Positions 17,884-25,637 of a stretch of 64,000 nucleotides of DNA are shown piece after piece. Below the pieces are notes generated by a model that searched no databases, was not told the DNA's origin, and saw nothing but the letters and a program-made list of their open reading frames with translations. Numbering within the stretch: position 1 is the stretch's first letter; each line of letters begins with the position of its first letter. The translations under genes were made by a program, and so were the position numbers. Source of the stretch: Croceivirga sp. (GTDB lineage: Bacteria; Bacteroidota; Bacteroidia; Flavobacteriales; Flavobacteriaceae); NCBI GenBank assembly GCA_028284285.1, contig JANQSA010000051.1, positions 163,191-227,190 of the forward strand, read 5' to 3'.

Positions 17884-18648
17884 TTATTTTTCTTCTGTAA
17901 TCTCTTCCGGAAACGCAAACGCGCCCTCTTCCACAGCAGGATTCAGTTCAACATTATCCATGTTCATGGTCCATAGCGGATTACCATTAATGTATTGCGT
18001 AGTGGAAAAAGCAAAGTAAAGCCCGTTGGCTTCCTGGTAATCACTCATGGTAGTTTTTGACGTTTGTCCTTTTCCCTGACCGGACATTATCTCTGATTCA
18101 ACGGCGAGAGGTACAAAATTCTCGGTGTCAAAGTAGTAGAAGGAAATATCATCTTTTTCTACACCGTCAACTGTAACCGGTTCTTTAATCAACTTTATCT
18201 TGAAGGTCTCCGTACCATCAATGGTTTCCTTACCGATCAACTCCACCGTGTAGCCTTTGTCTTTGTAATTTAAAAAGGCATCCGGGAAATCATTGGCATT
18301 CAATTTAAAATTAGCGGTCTGCTCCGCATCGGCCTTCTCCGCTTTCATGGTCATAAAATTGGTGTTCCATAAAGTCTCGCCGTCATAAACCCCTTGCTTA
18401 ATCTCTTTCCCCTGAAAAACAAAAGAAGACATTTGTCTTCCATCTTTTAACTGTAAAATATTAATTGGGAATTCCATACCCTGTTGACTGACCTTTCCGC
18501 TGATCTTTAATCCCTCCAGGTTTTGCCAATTTTCCATTCCCCCGGTGTTTTCAAAATAGTTGGCTAAGATTTCATCTGCCGTTTGGGCTTGAATTGGGAC
18601 TGCCATGACAAAAAGCAGAAGAGCAATACAGGTTTTTAGTGTTTTCAT
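17884..18648 (-). CDS. Exported LolA-like/outer-membrane lipoprotein-sorting family protein
   Basis: A 254-residue protein with a signal peptide ending in PIQAQ. The mature part (ADEILANYFENTGGMENWQN in its first 20 residues, then GLKISGKVSQQGMEFP) shows the pattern of secreted LolA/LppX-fold proteins of Bacteroidota. Further beta strands follow (GVYDGETLWN, FKIKLIKEPV, ISFYYFDTENFVPLAVE). The fold is inferred from pattern only. It probably handles a lipid or lipoprotein in the periplasm. It has its own terminator and stands upstream of the BNR gene; read-through may link the two. Confidence 0.72.
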   Translation of the reverse strand: MKTLKTCIALLLFVMAVPIQAQTADEILANYFENTGGMENWQNLEGLKISGKVSQQGMEFPINILQLKDGRQMSSFVFQGKEIKQGVYDGETLWNTNFMTMKAEKADAEQTANFKLNANDFPDAFLNYKDKGYTVELIGKETIDGTETFKIKLIKEPVTVDGVEKDDISFYYFDTENFVPLAVESEIMSGQGKGQTSKTTMSDYQEANGLYFAFSTTQYINGNPLWTMNMDNVELNPAVEEGAFAFPEEITEEK

Positions 18649-18801
18649 GTTGTATAATTTTTATTTGAATTAACCGTAAGTATTAAAAGTAGGTAAAATG
18701 TTACAACCCAATTGGATATTTGTCATTTTTTTTGGCTTCATCCGGTTCTATAGAAATACATCTTCAATTGCTTATCTTTAACCCATAATCTTGGTAAGGC
18801 T

Positions 18802-19701
18802 ATGAAATTTGGTAAGGTAGACAATCCTGCTCTGATAGACTTTTCTCTCCCTGAGGATCACCCGGAAACGACCACAGTATTGTCCGGAGTAGCGCAATCG
18901 GAGCTTTTGAATGTTTTTGTAGGTTGTGCAAAATGGAACAGGCAGGATTTAAAGAACTTTTATCCCAGGGGAACCAAAGATGAATTGGGGTATTATGCTA
19001 CCCAGTTCAATGCCATAGAGCTCAATGCCACATTTTACAGATTGTTTCCCCCGGAGCAGTTTTCAAAATGGTATGATAAAACCCCTGCCGGATTTAAGTT
19101 TTTTCCAAAGCTTTCTCAGGACATAAGTCATCTCAGGAGATTGAATGAAAAAGTGTATCCTTTTGTGGATGCCTACCTTGATGCCGCAAGTAATTTGAAG
19201 GAAAAATTGGGAACCCTCTTTTTACAGATGCATAACAATTTTGGCCCTAAAAACTGGGATAGGGTAGTGCGATTTATAGAATATTGGCCCAAGGAGTTCA
19301 GATTAGCTGTTGAATTCCGACACACCGACTGGTTTAACGATGAAAAAGTGGCTAACGAACTGTCTCATCTTCTGGAAGAAAATGACATCGCCAACGTCCT
19401 GGTAGATACTGCCGGACGAAGGGATTTACTTCATATGCGTTTGACAAACAATGAAGCTTTTATACGGTACGTAGGGGCTAATCACGCTTCCGATTATCCT
19501 CGCCTGGACGAATGGGTAGCACGGATACATCAATGGGTGGGTTCAGGACTTTCTCATGTTCATTTTTTTGTGCATCAAAACCTGGAGGTTGAATCTCCTT
19601 TGCTTTCCGCATATTTCATTAAAAAATTGAATGCCGCATTGAACACACAATTACCGATACCCAAAACACTGGAGCGTATCCAAAAAGACCTTTTTCAATA
19701 A
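18802..19701 (+). CDS. DUF72 family protein (YecE-like)
   Basis: A 299-residue TIM-barrel-like protein with the DUF72 hallmarks: FVGCAKWNRQDLKNFYP, FNAIELNATFYRL, FKFFPKLSQDISH, LGTLFLQMHNNFGP and LAVEFRHTDWF. Family members are widespread and their reaction is not established. The 3' end overlaps the convergent psd gene by 7 bases. Confidence 0.9.
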   Translation: MKFGKVDNPALIDFSLPEDHPETTTVLSGVAQSELLNVFVGCAKWNRQDLKNFYPRGTKDELGYYATQFNAIELNATFYRLFPPEQFSKWYDKTPAGFKFFPKLSQDISHLRRLNEKVYPFVDAYLDAASNLKEKLGTLFLQMHNNFGPKNWDRVVRFIEYWPKEFRLAVEFRHTDWFNDEKVANELSHLLEENDIANVLVDTAGRRDLLHMRLTNNEAFIRYVGANHASDYPRLDEWVARIHQWVGSGLSHVHFFVHQNLEVESPLLSAYFIKKLNAALNTQLPIPKTLERIQKDLFQ

Positions 19702-20579
19702 CTCATTCCCACTTCAACAAAAGTATTTTTTATGTGAAATCTGGGGGGGATAGGTGCTGCCATACAGCAGGTAGATCCCAGATAAAACAACCCTAGTTGG
19801 TGCAACTTTTCAATTTTGCTGCCTACCCTAACTTTAGGATGTAATTCAATGGTACCCACCGCTGGTCCCCCAACAATAGATAAATACCATGTTTTACCCT
19901 GTTTGTCTGTGATATCTATATTATATCTCTCGTTCCTAAAGGCAGGCAAGGAAGGATTTTGTTTGTAAATCCAGGGCCGCAAGACCACTAAATCTCCCGG
20001 GATATGCTGTATTCTGGTAATTGTCCCGTCAATAGGAGCATGGATCCTGTGATAATTTTTGTTGTGCAAAAAAACGTTGGTAAACGAATAATCAGAAGGG
20101 ATTTCATCCTCTTCTAATCCAAATACCGTGTGTATCGACCGGCGGTCACTTTTGATCCGGGCGGCAACAAGTTCAGATATCTTGCCTTCCTCACAAAGCA
20201 GCCCCTCACAGGGCCAAACCCATGGACTTGAATTCTCGGGACGTTCCTTAAATTCCCGAATAAAAAAATCCTGAAAGCTTTCAAAACCATACTTACCGGC
20301 CGGAGGATTAAATTTGGTTAAATAGTACCGGTCTGAATAATTCAAAAACAAATACGGTTTTATAAGATGCTTCGAAAATCTGGTGTTGTAAAAGGAGGAA
20401 TACCAGGCTGAAATTCTTTTCTGCCATGGGCTCGGAATGTTGCCCCAAACTCTAACCGACAAAAATCGATAACAATAGGCCCTCCATCTCGGAACTCTGA
20501 ATACCCTGAAGGCAGGATCAAAGTTAAAAGTTGCTGACGTGTCCATTTTTGATGATGTTTGATGAATTGTTCCCTTCAA
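19695..20579 (-). CDS. psd: Phosphatidylserine decarboxylase proenzyme
   Basis: A 294-residue pyruvoyl enzyme that makes phosphatidylethanolamine from phosphatidylserine at the membrane. The self-cleavage motif is LGST near the C-terminus; cleavage before Ser269 would leave a 26-residue alpha chain carrying the pyruvoyl group. Other family segments are FFIREFKERP, NYHRIHAPIDGTI and VGTIELHPKVRVGSKIEKLHQ (read as two pieces). The His of RIHAPIDG probably belongs to the catalytic triad. The N-terminal 20 residues before the conserved part are of uncertain start. Confidence 0.88.
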   Translation of the reverse strand: MKGTIHQTSSKMDTSATFNFDPAFRVFRVPRWRAYCYRFLSVRVWGNIPSPWQKRISAWYSSFYNTRFSKHLIKPYLFLNYSDRYYLTKFNPPAGKYGFESFQDFFIREFKERPENSSPWVWPCEGLLCEEGKISELVAARIKSDRRSIHTVFGLEEDEIPSDYSFTNVFLHNKNYHRIHAPIDGTITRIQHIPGDLVVLRPWIYKQNPSLPAFRNERYNIDITDKQGKTWYLSIVGGPAVGTIELHPKVRVGSKIEKLHQLGLFYLGSTCCMAAPIPPRFHIKNTFVEVGMSY

Positions 20580-20731
20580 GTTATTTTATTGCTAACAGCT
20601 TCACCAATTAATTAAGAAAACTTTATTCCAGGGTTAACAAATTTTAGAGAATGTGAATTTTCCATTGCGTTGCGACCTAAAGGGACAAGGCTTTAATTAT
20701 TATCTCTAATTTTGAATTGTAATACGGTTGT

Positions 20732-21139
20732 ATGAAATATCAAACTCGAAAATGGGTAAAACCGGAAGATCTCAATGCCAACGGAACCTTATTTGCCGGC
20801 AGGGTTTTAGCATGGTTGGATGAGCAAGCGGTTATTTATGGCATAATTCAGTTGGAGAACAAACGGGTGGTGACAAAATACATGTCGGAGGTTAACTTTA
20901 TGAGTACTGCCGTTCAAGGTGATATTATAGAAATCGGCATAGCCGTTGCCAAATTTGGAAAAAGTTCGCTGACCCTGAATTGCGAAGTCCGTAATAAAAT
21001 GACCCACGAGACTATCCTGACTGTGGACAATATTATACTGGTAAACTTAGACGAAAAGGGAAAACCTGCCCCTCATGGCAAGACCAAAGTAGAGTATGTA
21101 AAAGACCGACTGGAAAAACAGACGAGTCAACTCCCCTGA
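20732..21139 (+). CDS. Acyl-CoA thioesterase, hot-dog fold (YciA-like)
   Basis: A 135-residue single hot-dog domain with NANGTLFAGRVLAWLDEQAV, the glycine-helix-Asp/Glu pattern of the acyl-CoA hydrolase (YciA/BACH) group, followed by VNFMSTAVQGDIIEIGI and SLTLNCEVRN. It should hydrolyse acyl-CoA in the cytosol; the chain length is unknown. A -7-like TAATTTTG lies at about 20707-20714. Confidence 0.87.
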   Translation: MKYQTRKWVKPEDLNANGTLFAGRVLAWLDEQAVIYGIIQLENKRVVTKYMSEVNFMSTAVQGDIIEIGIAVAKFGKSSLTLNCEVRNKMTHETILTVDNIILVNLDEKGKPAPHGKTKVEYVKDRLEKQTSQLP

Positions 21140-21418
21140 ATTTATTTTGCAACCACCTGAACGGCATCTAAAAATCCCTAAGAGACGGCCTCCCCATGAT
21201 CAAGTGAAACAGGACGATACTCCTACAATTCTTTGAAGTTTTTTTTCAGAAGTAGTACAGGTCAGGAAAAGGGAAGAAAGTAAAAAAGACAACTTTTTAC
21301 AATATGTTGTTATGGCATACCTACAAATAAAGCATTTTGACAACAAAAAACCGCTTTTAGAGAACATTTAGTTGTAAACCCCTATTGAAATAAGGAGTTT
21401 AAGGGTATCGTAACCAGA

Positions 21419-23179
21419 TTGCAAGTTCTCTTTTGCAATCTTCTGATAACACACGAATTGGATACTCGAGAATTACTACAACACCTGGAAAAGTTAGAAA
21501 GCGGACTGGATGACTTCTCCTTTACGGAATTGAAAACCGCAGAAGCCTCCCAACTTAAAAAATCCTTCGAATCTTTTAAAAACGGACTGGAAGAAAAGGT
21601 ATTTGGGATACCTAATACGATCCCTACGGAATACCGGGGAACTTTTAAGAAAACCTCATCTTCTTCTCCGGAAAGTCAACTCATTGCTAATGCTAGTCAT
21701 GAGATACAGACCCCTTTGAATGGTATTACAGGCTTGTTGGACCTGCTAAAAGAAACCTCGTTAAATCAGGAACAGTTGGAATTGGTAAAAGCTATGGACG
21801 CCGCCTCCAACAATCTTATAGAACGTATTCATGAGATTCTTGAATTTTCAAGACTGGCTTCCGGTCAGGAAAAGTTTGAAAAAGTAGCATTCCATCCTTC
21901 CAATTTGGTAGAGGAGATAGCATTTTTGTGCAAAACCCTAATCCATCAAAAAGCAGTAAAACTTTTTGTGGACTATGATGAAAACATCCCAAAATCACTG
22001 ATAGGAGATCCTGCCAGGCTTTCCCAGGTCTTACTAAATCTTATCGGAAATGCCATAAAATTTGTGGATAAGGGAGAAATCCGATTGGAGGTAAACCTAA
22101 AAGAAGAGAAAAGCAAGCGTGTCTTTTTGGAGTTTGTTATATCCGATACCGGAAGGGGTATCACTAATGATCAACTGAAACATATTTTTGAGGGGTATAG
22201 GCGGCCCACACCTACAACAAAACCGGAGTATGAAGGGTTTGACCTCGGCCTCAGTATTGTAAAGGAAATTGTAGAGAAACAGCAGGGGTGTATCGCCGTT
22301 TCCAGCACCCTGGGTGCAGGAACCACCTTTAAGGTGGTGCTTCCTTTTGATAAATCAACTTTTTCACAGGCCAATCAAAAACCTAAACACGACATCACCG
22401 TTACAAATGGAATTGCAGGGGCCAAAATTCTTGTTCTGGAAGATGATCCCATAACAAAGCGACTCATAAAGTCTCAATTGGCCATGTGGGGTTGTACCAG
22501 CTACATAACGGATAATGCGTTATCCGGGTTTCAATATCTTGAAAATCAAAATGTTGATTTGGTGCTACTGGATATGCGATTACCGGGATGGGATGGGATA
22601 CAAATCGCGAAAAGAATTCGGGAAAATCCTGCTACCTCAGATTTACCCGTTATTGCGCTTTCCGCGGACATTAGGCTTTTTGAAACGAAAAACCCTCATT
22701 CGACGGGGATAGACGATTTTATTTTAAAGCCTTACCGTTCAGAGGAGCTTGCAAAAAAAATAGACAAGAACCTAAACAATCAAAACAAAAACGTCATTCA
22801 CCCAGGGTCTCAAAAACAAACGCCTGCTGCATTAGTCAATCTGAGACCTTTGTTTAAGGAATGCCTGGAACAAACGCCGCTTTTAGAGGAATTTTTACGT
22901 TTGTTTGAGCAAAGCATCCTGGAGTTTATCGGAAAAACAAAAATGCATCTCCAAAATGGAAACCGGGAGGGGGTAGGTTTTACTACCTACAAAATTACTT
23001 CTTCATTAAAAATGCTCCGGGCACATACGCTCTTAAACATCTGTGATCAATTGAACACCGGGAGCAGGGAAAACTCAGAAGTTACGGCGCTTAATGTACT
23101 TTATGAGGCTTTCGTGCAGGAATATGTTCGGGTTGAAAGTGCGATACAATGTGAAATGCATCGAATTAAAAACGAATAG
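21419..23179 (+). CDS. Soluble hybrid histidine kinase with receiver and degenerate HPt-like region
   Basis: About 586 residues if read from TTG at 21419; TTG at 21458 (LDTRELLQHLEKL) is an equally good start. The first in-frame ATG falls after the kinase His, so a TTG start seems required. Domains: a short helical lead with no membrane segment, HisKA with ANASHEIQTPLNG (His94), and HATPase_c with NLIGNAIKF, DTGRGI and a GLGLSI-like DLGLSI. Then come a receiver domain (EDD at 341-343, phospho-Asp385, LKP near 436) and an HPt-like helical tail. In that tail the phospho-His place of AHxLK reads TTYKITSSLKML (Tyr524). A cytosolic stimulus or partner is implied. The next gene starts 4 bases later. 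Confidence 0.85.
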   Translation: MQVLFCNLLITHELDTRELLQHLEKLESGLDDFSFTELKTAEASQLKKSFESFKNGLEEKVFGIPNTIPTEYRGTFKKTSSSSPESQLIANASHEIQTPLNGITGLLDLLKETSLNQEQLELVKAMDAASNNLIERIHEILEFSRLASGQEKFEKVAFHPSNLVEEIAFLCKTLIHQKAVKLFVDYDENIPKSLIGDPARLSQVLLNLIGNAIKFVDKGEIRLEVNLKEEKSKRVFLEFVISDTGRGITNDQLKHIFEGYRRPTPTTKPEYEGFDLGLSIVKEIVEKQQGCIAVSSTLGAGTTFKVVLPFDKSTFSQANQKPKHDITVTNGIAGAKILVLEDDPITKRLIKSQLAMWGCTSYITDNALSGFQYLENQNVDLVLLDMRLPGWDGIQIAKRIRENPATSDLPVIALSADIRLFETKNPHSTGIDDFILKPYRSEELAKKIDKNLNNQNKNVIHPGSQKQTPAALVNLRPLFKECLEQTPLLEEFLRLFEQSILEFIGKTKMHLQNGNREGVGFTTYKITSSLKMLRAHTLLNICDQLNTGSRENSEVTALNVLYEAFVQEYVRVESAIQCEMHRIKNE

Positions 23180-23183
23180 ACTT

Positions 23184-24011
23184 ATGTACCCTTCTAAATG
23201 GTTAGCTAGCTTCTACAGAGAAATTAAAAGGTATTTCCGTATTGATCCCGAAACCATTTTAGCTGCCAAGCATACCGCAGCAGGAAATGATTCCCAGGCA
23301 AATAAGACGGTTATAGTTCCTGGTTTTAAGGGCAATACACTAGGGAAAACGACGTATTGGGAAGACAGGTACTATAGCATGTCTCAAAATGAAAAGGAAC
23401 AACTGCTCAATACCTTTAAATGTCAAAAGAACGCCCTTAGCGCTGAGGAAAGCGAATTAATGGAGTGTATTGCGGAAAAGGAGAAAGACTCGGAATTACG
23501 ATACCGCGCTTTTACGATATTACAGGCACAAACACAATTCAAAAAAGAAGAAACTTCGCCTACGGTTGAAGAGCATACCGGAACCACGGAACTTCCTCTT
23601 TTTACGCATAGTGTTTTTTATCCCCTATACGAGTACGCCTCTGATCTTGATTCAAGATTGATCCTGCTAACGGAAGCTGCGGAAATAGGGGACCACAAAG
23701 AACTCCCTTTCTTAGAAAAGATGGTAACCGAGAAAAACCGGCTAATCAGGGAAAAAGCGATATGGGCCAAAAAGATCGTTGAAGAACGATTACAAGAACC
23801 TAATGTTTCGAAAGATTTTTATGATACCTCCCCGGAACGCTCTGATACAGCAGCAACCGGTAAAAATGATGATCCCAGATTGCCTCTGGAATTGCTATTT
23901 CTCTACGAGGAAACCGGAATTTTACCGGCAAAAGAAGACCATCAGGATATAGCCCTGTTTGATTTTGATCTGTCGGAGGCATTTGCCCCAAAACCCAAAC
24001 TTCCCCGCTAA
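23184..24011 (+). CDS. Hypothetical soluble protein, HEAT-like segment, coupled to the hybrid kinase
   Basis: The start at 23184 (MYPSKWLASFYREIKRYFRI) lies 4 bases after the kinase stop; the frame is open upstream but overlaps the kinase. The 275-residue product is charged and soluble. Residues around 165-210 (SRLILLTEAAEIGDHKELPF, then LEKMVTEKNRLIREKAIWAK) resemble one HEAT-type helical pair. The C-terminus is rich in Asp and ends in KPKLPR. I do not recognise a family. The tight coupling suggests it serves the kinase pathway, as sensor partner or output. Confidence 0.7.
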   Translation: MYPSKWLASFYREIKRYFRIDPETILAAKHTAAGNDSQANKTVIVPGFKGNTLGKTTYWEDRYYSMSQNEKEQLLNTFKCQKNALSAEESELMECIAEKEKDSELRYRAFTILQAQTQFKKEETSPTVEEHTGTTELPLFTHSVFYPLYEYASDLDSRLILLTEAAEIGDHKELPFLEKMVTEKNRLIREKAIWAKKIVEERLQEPNVSKDFYDTSPERSDTAATGKNDDPRLPLELLFLYEETGILPAKEDHQDIALFDFDLSEAFAPKPKLPR

Positions 24012-24268
24012 AAAGAATGGGCTGCGGTTTTTTCGCAATCCTACTATTCCATACCATGTAAAGCCAGCAGGAACTCCCTTTTGATCCCGGCAACTTTTTT
24101 CGCGCTATACTAGCTGGAATAAGAGATCAGCCCGGGTTTTAAAAAATTGCATAACGGTTTTTACAACATTTTTTTAACGGTTCACCACAAAATATTGTGT
24201 TACCATAATCTTTGGAATATGTTAGCGTTGTTCAATAAAGCACCCGAATTAAAACCTAATCTACCACT

Positions 24269-24367
24269 ATGTTATACGATACTTACGGAGAGGAATATCT
24301 TGCTTTTTTGCAGGAACTAAATGAAATCTTGAGTATGAACGAATTGGCAGAATTAGATTACTTATAA
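24269..24367 (+). CDS. Microprotein 1 (32 residues), paralogue of the next
   Basis: ATG at 24269, TAA at 24365-24367. The product contains EEYLAFLQELNEIL and ends in LAELDYL. It shares the spacing Y-x-x-F-x-x-x-LNEIL and a following N-x-x-x-L with the next microprotein. The LNEIL codons differ at three third positions between the two (CTA/CTC, ATC/ATT, TTG/TTA) with no amino-acid change, which argues for translation and selection on protein sequence. No signal peptide or membrane segment is visible; it is an acidic amphipathic helix. Function unknown. Confidence 0.6.
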   Translation: MLYDTYGEEYLAFLQELNEILSMNELAELDYL

Positions 24368-24387
24368 TCTGCCCTAACCTTTGAGCT

Positions 24388-24489
24388 ATGGAAAACAAAA
24401 ACCAGGAAAGCAGCGCCTACGCAAATTTCATTAATGACCTCAATGAAATTTTAACGAATTACAACATTAGTCAGTTGAATTGTTCTTAA
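24388..24489 (+). CDS. Microprotein 2 (33 residues), paralogue of the previous
   Basis: ATG at 24388, TAA at 24487-24489, 20 bases after microprotein 1 and in another frame. It contains SAYANFINDLNEIL and ends in NISQLNCS. A strong terminator follows 15 bases later, so the pair probably ends a transcript. Together with its neighbour it may be a small peptide family acting as a regulator, antitoxin-like partner or signal; nothing in the sequence decides this. Confidence 0.6.
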   Translation: MENKNQESSAYANFINDLNEILTNYNISQLNCS

Positions 24490-24504
24490 GTTTAAGTGTT
24501 TATT

Positions 24505-24536
24505 AAAAAAGGGCTTCAAATTGAAGCCCTTTTTTA
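24505..24536. terminator. Bidirectional Rho-independent terminator
   Basis: AAAAAAGGGCTTCAA pairs with TTGAAGCCCTTTTTT with almost no loop. It serves the microprotein genes on the plus strand and rpoD on the minus strand. Confidence 0.88.
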
Positions 24537-24542
24537 TTATAG

Positions 24543-25406
24543 TTATCCCAGATAGGTTTTGAGTATTTTACACTTAGAGCTGTGCCGTAGCTTTCTGATC
24601 GCTTTTTCCCGTATTTGACGAACGCGTTCCCTGGTAAGATCAAAAGTACTCCCAATCTCTTCCAGGGTCATGGAAGGTTGCTGGCCTATACCATAATACA
24701 ACCGCACTACATCCGCCTCCCTTGGGGATAGCGTGTCCAGGGCACGATTGATCTCGGTGTTTAAAGATTCATGCAATAATTCTTTATCGGGTCGGGGAGA
24801 TTCTCCAGCCTTCATTACATCGTATAAATTAGAGTCTTCCCCCTCCTTTAACGGAGCATCCATAGAAACATGCCTGCCGGTGTTTTTCATAGATTGCTTC
24901 ACTTCGGTAACGGTCATATCCAATTCCCTGGCAATTTCTTCTGCAGATGGCGGTCGTTCGTGTGCTTGTTCCAAATAGGAAAATGTCTTTTTGATTTTAT
25001 TAATGGAACCGATTTTATTTAAAGGAAGCCGAACCACACGGGATTGCTCGGCAAGTGCTTGCAGTATGGATTGGCGTATCCACCAAACAGCATATGAGAT
25101 AAATTTAAAGCCTCTGGTTTCATCAAATCGTTTGGCAGCTTTTACCAGCCCAACATTACCTTCATTGATAAGGTCGGGTAGCGTTAACCCCTGGTTTTGG
25201 TACTGCTTTGCTACAGAAACCACAAAACGTAGGTTGGAGTTGGTTAATTTTTCCAGGGCGGCCTGGTCTCCTCGTTTTATGCGTTGGGCGAGCTCCACTT
25301 CCTCCTCGGCGGTTATGAGTTCAATCTTACTGATGTCCTGTAGGTATTTGTCTAGGGATTTGGATTCACGGTTGGTTACTTGTTTAATAATTTTAAGTTG
25401 CCTCAT
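24543..25406 (-). CDS. rpoD: Primary RNA polymerase sigma factor (RpoD/SigA)
   Basis: The start at 25406 ([20 protein letters not shown]) gives 287 residues, the usual length for the Bacteroidota primary sigma factor, which lacks most of region 1.1. Region 1.2 is [20 protein letters not shown]. Regions 2.1-2.4 include [37 protein letters not shown] and the -7-contacting helix. Region 3 and region 4.2 follow ([20 protein letters not shown]). It directs housekeeping transcription from TAnnTTTG-type promoters, in line with the promoter motifs seen in this window. Confidence 0.97.
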   Translation of the reverse strand: MRQLKIIKQVTNRESKSLDKYLQDISKIELITAEEEVELAQRIKRGDQAALEKLTNSNLRFVVSVAKQYQNQGLTLPDLINEGNVGLVKAAKRFDETRGFKFISYAVWWIRQSILQALAEQSRVVRLPLNKIGSINKIKKTFSYLEQAHERPPSAEEIARELDMTVTEVKQSMKNTGRHVSMDAPLKEGEDSNLYDVMKAGESPRPDKELLHESLNTEINRALDTLSPREADVVRLYYGIGQQPSMTLEEIGSTFDLTRERVRQIREKAIRKLRHSSKCKILKTYLG

Positions 25407-25570
25407 TCGTGTTCTGGGTTTAGATGGATATAAGTTCTCATTATACATTTTTAACACCGTATTTCCAAATGCGATTCGGTAATCTTTTCAAAAAATTATA
25501 AGCAGTCCTTTTGATCGTTACTTCTTCGGTAATGTTAATAGTATTTTAATATAAAGGCTTCTTAAAGCCC

Positions 25571-25600
25571 TTTCTCCAACTTAAAAATCTCCTAATTTTG
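25571..25600 (+). promoter_or_regulatory. Candidate promoter of the helicase-glycosyltransferase pair
   Basis: An exact TAnnTTTG element, TAATTTTG, lies at 25593-25600. TTTC stands at 25571, about 19 bases upstream where TTTG would be expected, so the -33 box is imperfect. The TTG start codon is 38 bases downstream. Confidence 0.45.
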
Positions 25601-25637
25601 TAAGGTTTTCGAATAAATTACCCTAACCTACGACATT

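Noticed and set aside
15257..17900. Many plus-strand frames of 60-130 codons inside the BNR gene
   Set aside because: They are antisense shadows of a repetitive coding sequence and have no start signals or family patterns.
23094..23183. Upstream extension of the HEAT-like gene
   Set aside because: It lies wholly inside the kinase 3' end in another frame; the ATG 4 bases after the kinase stop is a better start.
24169..24214. Possible promoter for the microproteins (CACAAAATATTGTG palindrome and AATCTTTG)
   Set aside because: The -7-like box lacks the first T and no -33 TTG lies at the right distance, so it is too weak to list.
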